Source: Azoarcus_F sp036734105 (GTDB taxonomy: Bacteria; Pseudomonadota; Gammaproteobacteria; Burkholderiales; Rhodocyclaceae). From it: a DNA stretch of 64,000 bases. Under the pieces are notes generated by a model, which was given only the letters and a program-made list of their open reading frames with translations, had not been told where the DNA came from and did no database searches. This document shows positions 62,106 through 64,000 of this stretch, piece after piece. Made by a program: the position numbers and the translations under genes. The DNA lies in NCBI GenBank assembly GCA_036734105.1, contig DAIMZH010000002.1:81234-145233 (forward strand), read 5' to 3'. How positions within the stretch are numbered: the stretch's first letter is position 1; the number at the start of each line of letters is the position of its first letter.

Positions 62106-63068
62106 ATGCGCTTGACTAAATTTCTCGCTGCCTCGGCGCTTGTGCTGGCCGTTCCTCTGGCGGGCGCTCAGCAACAGCTTTCCATCGCCACTGGCGGAAC
62201 AGGCGGTGTGTATTTTCCGATTGGCGGCGGTCTGGCCGAACTCATCAACCGCCATATTGATGGCTATTCGGCCGTCGCCGAAGTGACTGGTGCCTCGGTC
62301 GAGAACATGGGCCTGATCGCACGCGGTGATTCGGATCTTGCTATTGCCCTCGCCGATTCGGTTTATCAGGCCTACACCGGCACCGGCCGTTTTGAAGGCC
62401 GACAAGTCGCCGCAACACGCGCCATTGGTTCGATTTACCCCAACGCAGTGCAGATCGTCACGCTGGCTGATTCAGGCATCAGCTCGCTGCAGGATCTCAA
62501 AGGCAAGCGGGTGTCGGTGGGTGCGCCCGGCAGTGGCACCGAGGTCAATGCTGCGGCCATACTCGAAGCCAATGGCGTCAGCTACGACGACATGCAGGTC
62601 CAGCGCCTTAACTTCAACGAGACTGCGGACGCGCTGCGCAACGGCGATATCGACGCCGGTTTCTGGAGTGTCGGCCCCCCGACCAGTTCGATCATGAACC
62701 TTGCCGCAACCCGTGACATCGCACTCGTGCCGCTGACCGCCGAAGAGGTGGCCAAGTCACAGGCAATAGAGGCAGTCTTTGCGCCCTACACGCTGCGCGC
62801 TGGCATCTACGACAAGGTCGACGCCGATGTGACCACCATCAGTATCCCGAACGTGCTGGTCGTCAATGCCAACATGCCGGATGACCTTGCCTATGCGATC
62901 ACCAAGGTGCTTTTCGAGAAGACCGCCGAGCTCATTGCGATTCACCCAGCCGCCAACGACACCACTGTCGACTTCAGCCTGACTTCGACGCCGGTTCCGC
63001 TGCACCCCGGCGCGTTGCGTTATTACGAGGAAATCGGGGCCAGCGTCCCGGACCGGCTCCGTCCCTGA
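62106..63068 (+). CDS. TAXI-family TRAP solute-binding protein
   Basis: 320 residues from ATG 62106 with signal MRLTKFLAASALVLAVPLAGAQ (22 residues). TAXI marks: LSIATGGTGGVYFPIGGGLA, LINRHIDGYSAVAEVTGAS, VSVGAPGSGTEVNAAAILEA. Periplasmic receptor that hands substrate to the fused permease downstream; glutarate or a related acid would fit the neighbours. Confidence 0.92.
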   Translation: MRLTKFLAASALVLAVPLAGAQQQLSIATGGTGGVYFPIGGGLAELINRHIDGYSAVAEVTGASVENMGLIARGDSDLAIALADSVYQAYTGTGRFEGRQVAATRAIGSIYPNAVQIVTLADSGISSLQDLKGKRVSVGAPGSGTEVNAAAILEANGVSYDDMQVQRLNFNETADALRNGDIDAGFWSVGPPTSSIMNLAATRDIALVPLTAEEVAKSQAIEAVFAPYTLRAGIYDKVDADVTTISIPNVLVVNANMPDDLAYAITKVLFEKTAELIAIHPAANDTTVDFSLTSTPVPLHPGALRYYEEIGASVPDRLRP

Positions 63069-63080
63069 CGCTGACAGGCG

Positions 63081-63575
63081 GTGAGTCTGCGTCCGTCGGG
63101 TATGTGGCGGCACTGCTTGCCGCTGCTGCTCGTCCATGTGGTCGGCTTGCCGGCTGCCGCAGACCAGACGGTTCTGGCCGTCACCACCAACCAAGGCTTG
63201 AAGGTGCTTGAACTGCCCCTCGCCGAGGGGCAGTCCTGGTGTCTGGTCTGGAGGCACTCGGTCGCTGGTTTTACGGTGCGTGACTGCTTCGTCTGGCAGT
63301 CGCCACACCTGACCCTGCAAAGCAGCCATCAACCCGATTTTGCCGCCGGACTTGGGCATTTTGAGGGTCGAGGGCAGGTTCGGGCTTCCAGCCAGGGAGG
63401 GTACATCATTGAAGATATCGACGAACGATTGCCAGACAACCGCCTGGTGTTGCGTGTGGGTTCTCCGGCGGTTGATCACCGCATCGAGATCGGCGCGCAG
63501 AGCATTTCGTTGAGTGAGCGGGTTGCCGGTGAACGGGTTGGTATTCAGGTCGTGACACAGGCCGCCGCAAATTGA
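63081..63575 (+). CDS. DUF1850 protein, TRAP-TAXI accessory
   Basis: 164 residues from GTG 63081, with an N-terminal signal (LPLLLVHVVGLPAAA). WCLVWRHSVAGFTVRDCFVW is the DUF1850 hallmark; these small proteins sit between the TAXI receptor and the fused permease and are thought to assist transport. Confidence 0.85.
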   Translation: MSLRPSGMWRHCLPLLLVHVVGLPAAADQTVLAVTTNQGLKVLELPLAEGQSWCLVWRHSVAGFTVRDCFVWQSPHLTLQSSHQPDFAAGLGHFEGRGQVRASSQGGYIIEDIDERLPDNRLVLRVGSPAVDHRIEIGAQSISLSERVAGERVGIQVVTQAAAN

Positions 63576-63594
63576 GAAGCAGTCCCCATTGCCC

Positions 63595-64000
63595 ATGAGC
63601 GAGCAGCACAAGCCTCTTTTGCCGGATGACCACAGTGGTTTTCAGCCGCGCGCGGTTCTGTGGCTGATCACCATTGTGGCCGTCGGTCTGTCGTTGTTCC
63701 AGTTGTACACGGCGGGCATTCAGCAGCTTGGGTTGTTCTACCAGCGCAGCATCCACCTCGCGCTGATCATGATGCTGGCCTTTCTGCTGTTTCCGGTTTT
63801 TGGCAAAGGGCAAAAGCGCGGCGTCATCGGTGGCATCATCGACACCGTTTTCTTTGCTGCAGCAGTGCTCACCGGTTTCTATCTGTCCTTCTATCTGGAC
63901 GACATCATCGCGCGTGCAGGCTTCTGGAACCAGACCGACATCATCGTCGGCTGTATTGCAGTGCTAGCCGTGCTAGAGGCAAGTCGGCGTGCGGTCGGGC
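63595..64000 (+). CDS. TRAP transporter fused permease (DctQM type), N-terminal part
   Basis: 135 codons visible, open at the window edge. Starts MSEQHKPLLPDDHSGFQPRA; hydrophobic helices VLWLITIVAVGLSLFQLYTA, HLALIMMLAFLLFPVFGKG and VFFAAAVLTGFYLSFYLDD. Typical fused TRAP permease following TAXI and DUF1850 genes. Confidence 0.9.
   Translation, partial: MSEQHKPLLPDDHSGFQPRAVLWLITIVAVGLSLFQLYTAGIQQLGLFYQRSIHLALIMMLAFLLFPVFGKGQKRGVIGGIIDTVFFAAAVLTGFYLSFYLDDIIARAGFWNQTDIIVGCIAVLAVLEASRRAVG

Noticed and set aside
1..64000. Prophage interpretation of the contractile tail genes
   Set aside because: No capsid, terminase, portal, lysis or integrase genes are seen next to them, while AAA+ ATPase, DUF4255 and DUF4157 genes mark an eCIS.
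1..64000. CRISPR array, tRNA or rRNA genes
   Set aside because: No regularly spaced direct repeats and no recognisable tRNA or rRNA sequence were found on reading both strands.

Overview
The window reads as one contig of a high-GC betaproteobacterium, most likely of the Rhodocyclales type. Supporting signs are an arginine-type EF-P with its rhamnosyltransferase EarP, a PEP-CTERM protein behind a sigma-54-like promoter, RdgC, and glutaryl-CoA degradation next to a TAXI/TRAP transporter. A run of ten Ns near 8.8 kb shows a draft or metagenome assembly. I saw no rRNA, tRNA or CRISPR array.

Region 1 (1-27.1 kb, all minus strand) is an extracellular contractile injection system (eCIS, Afp/PVC-like) operon, read from 27.1 kb down to the left edge. 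In transcription order it holds a DUF4255 cap protein (Afp16-like), an unknown protein, tail sheath, tube, a divergent second sheath, a second tube, a CIS tube/LysM-position protein (Afp7-like), a tiny DUF5908/Afp6-like protein, a spike split into a gpD-like hub and a gpV-like tip, a membrane-anchored unknown, gp25-like and gpJ-like baseplate proteins, an Afp12-like tail protein, three adjacent unknowns that share a sequence pattern, two large unknowns (tape-measure candidates), an Afp15-like AAA+ ATPase, and last a DUF4157 protein with an HNH-like C-terminal motif. That last gene is the best cargo candidate and runs off the window.

Region 2 (27.4-30.6 kb) is an accessory patch. It carries two IS91-type transposase fragments in the same orientation, which enclose an MNT/truncated-HEPN/XRE gene trio and a TacA-TacT-like toxin-antitoxin pair with a clear palindromic operator. 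A large 2OG-Fe(II) oxygenase-like gene follows.

Region 3 (33-55 kb) is mostly housekeeping: nitronate monooxygenase, efp-earP, an RsuA-family pseudouridine synthase flanked on both sides by similar DnaA-box plus AT-rich sequences, rdgC, a DUF2235 hydrolase, a Ycf46-like AAA+ protein, an acyl-CoA operon (two enoyl-CoA hydratases and an NDP-forming acyl-CoA synthetase), a PEP-CTERM protein, a NYN/LOTUS nuclease-like protein, a FabMG-like enzyme, a PilZ protein and an AEC transporter with a MITE-like element at its 3' end.

Region 4 (56.3-59.5 kb) is a decayed defence locus: the C-terminal end of a type III restriction subunit, an HsdS tail, an intact Fic protein, and an HsdR with a frameshift that is cut off by a repeat. 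The same structured repeat also sits inside the eCIS operon at 18.7 kb.

Region 5 (59.5-64 kb) has glutaryl-CoA dehydrogenase and a class III CoA-transferase, then a TAXI solute-binding protein, a DUF1850 protein and the start of a fused TRAP permease. This reads as uptake and breakdown of a dicarboxylate such as glutarate.
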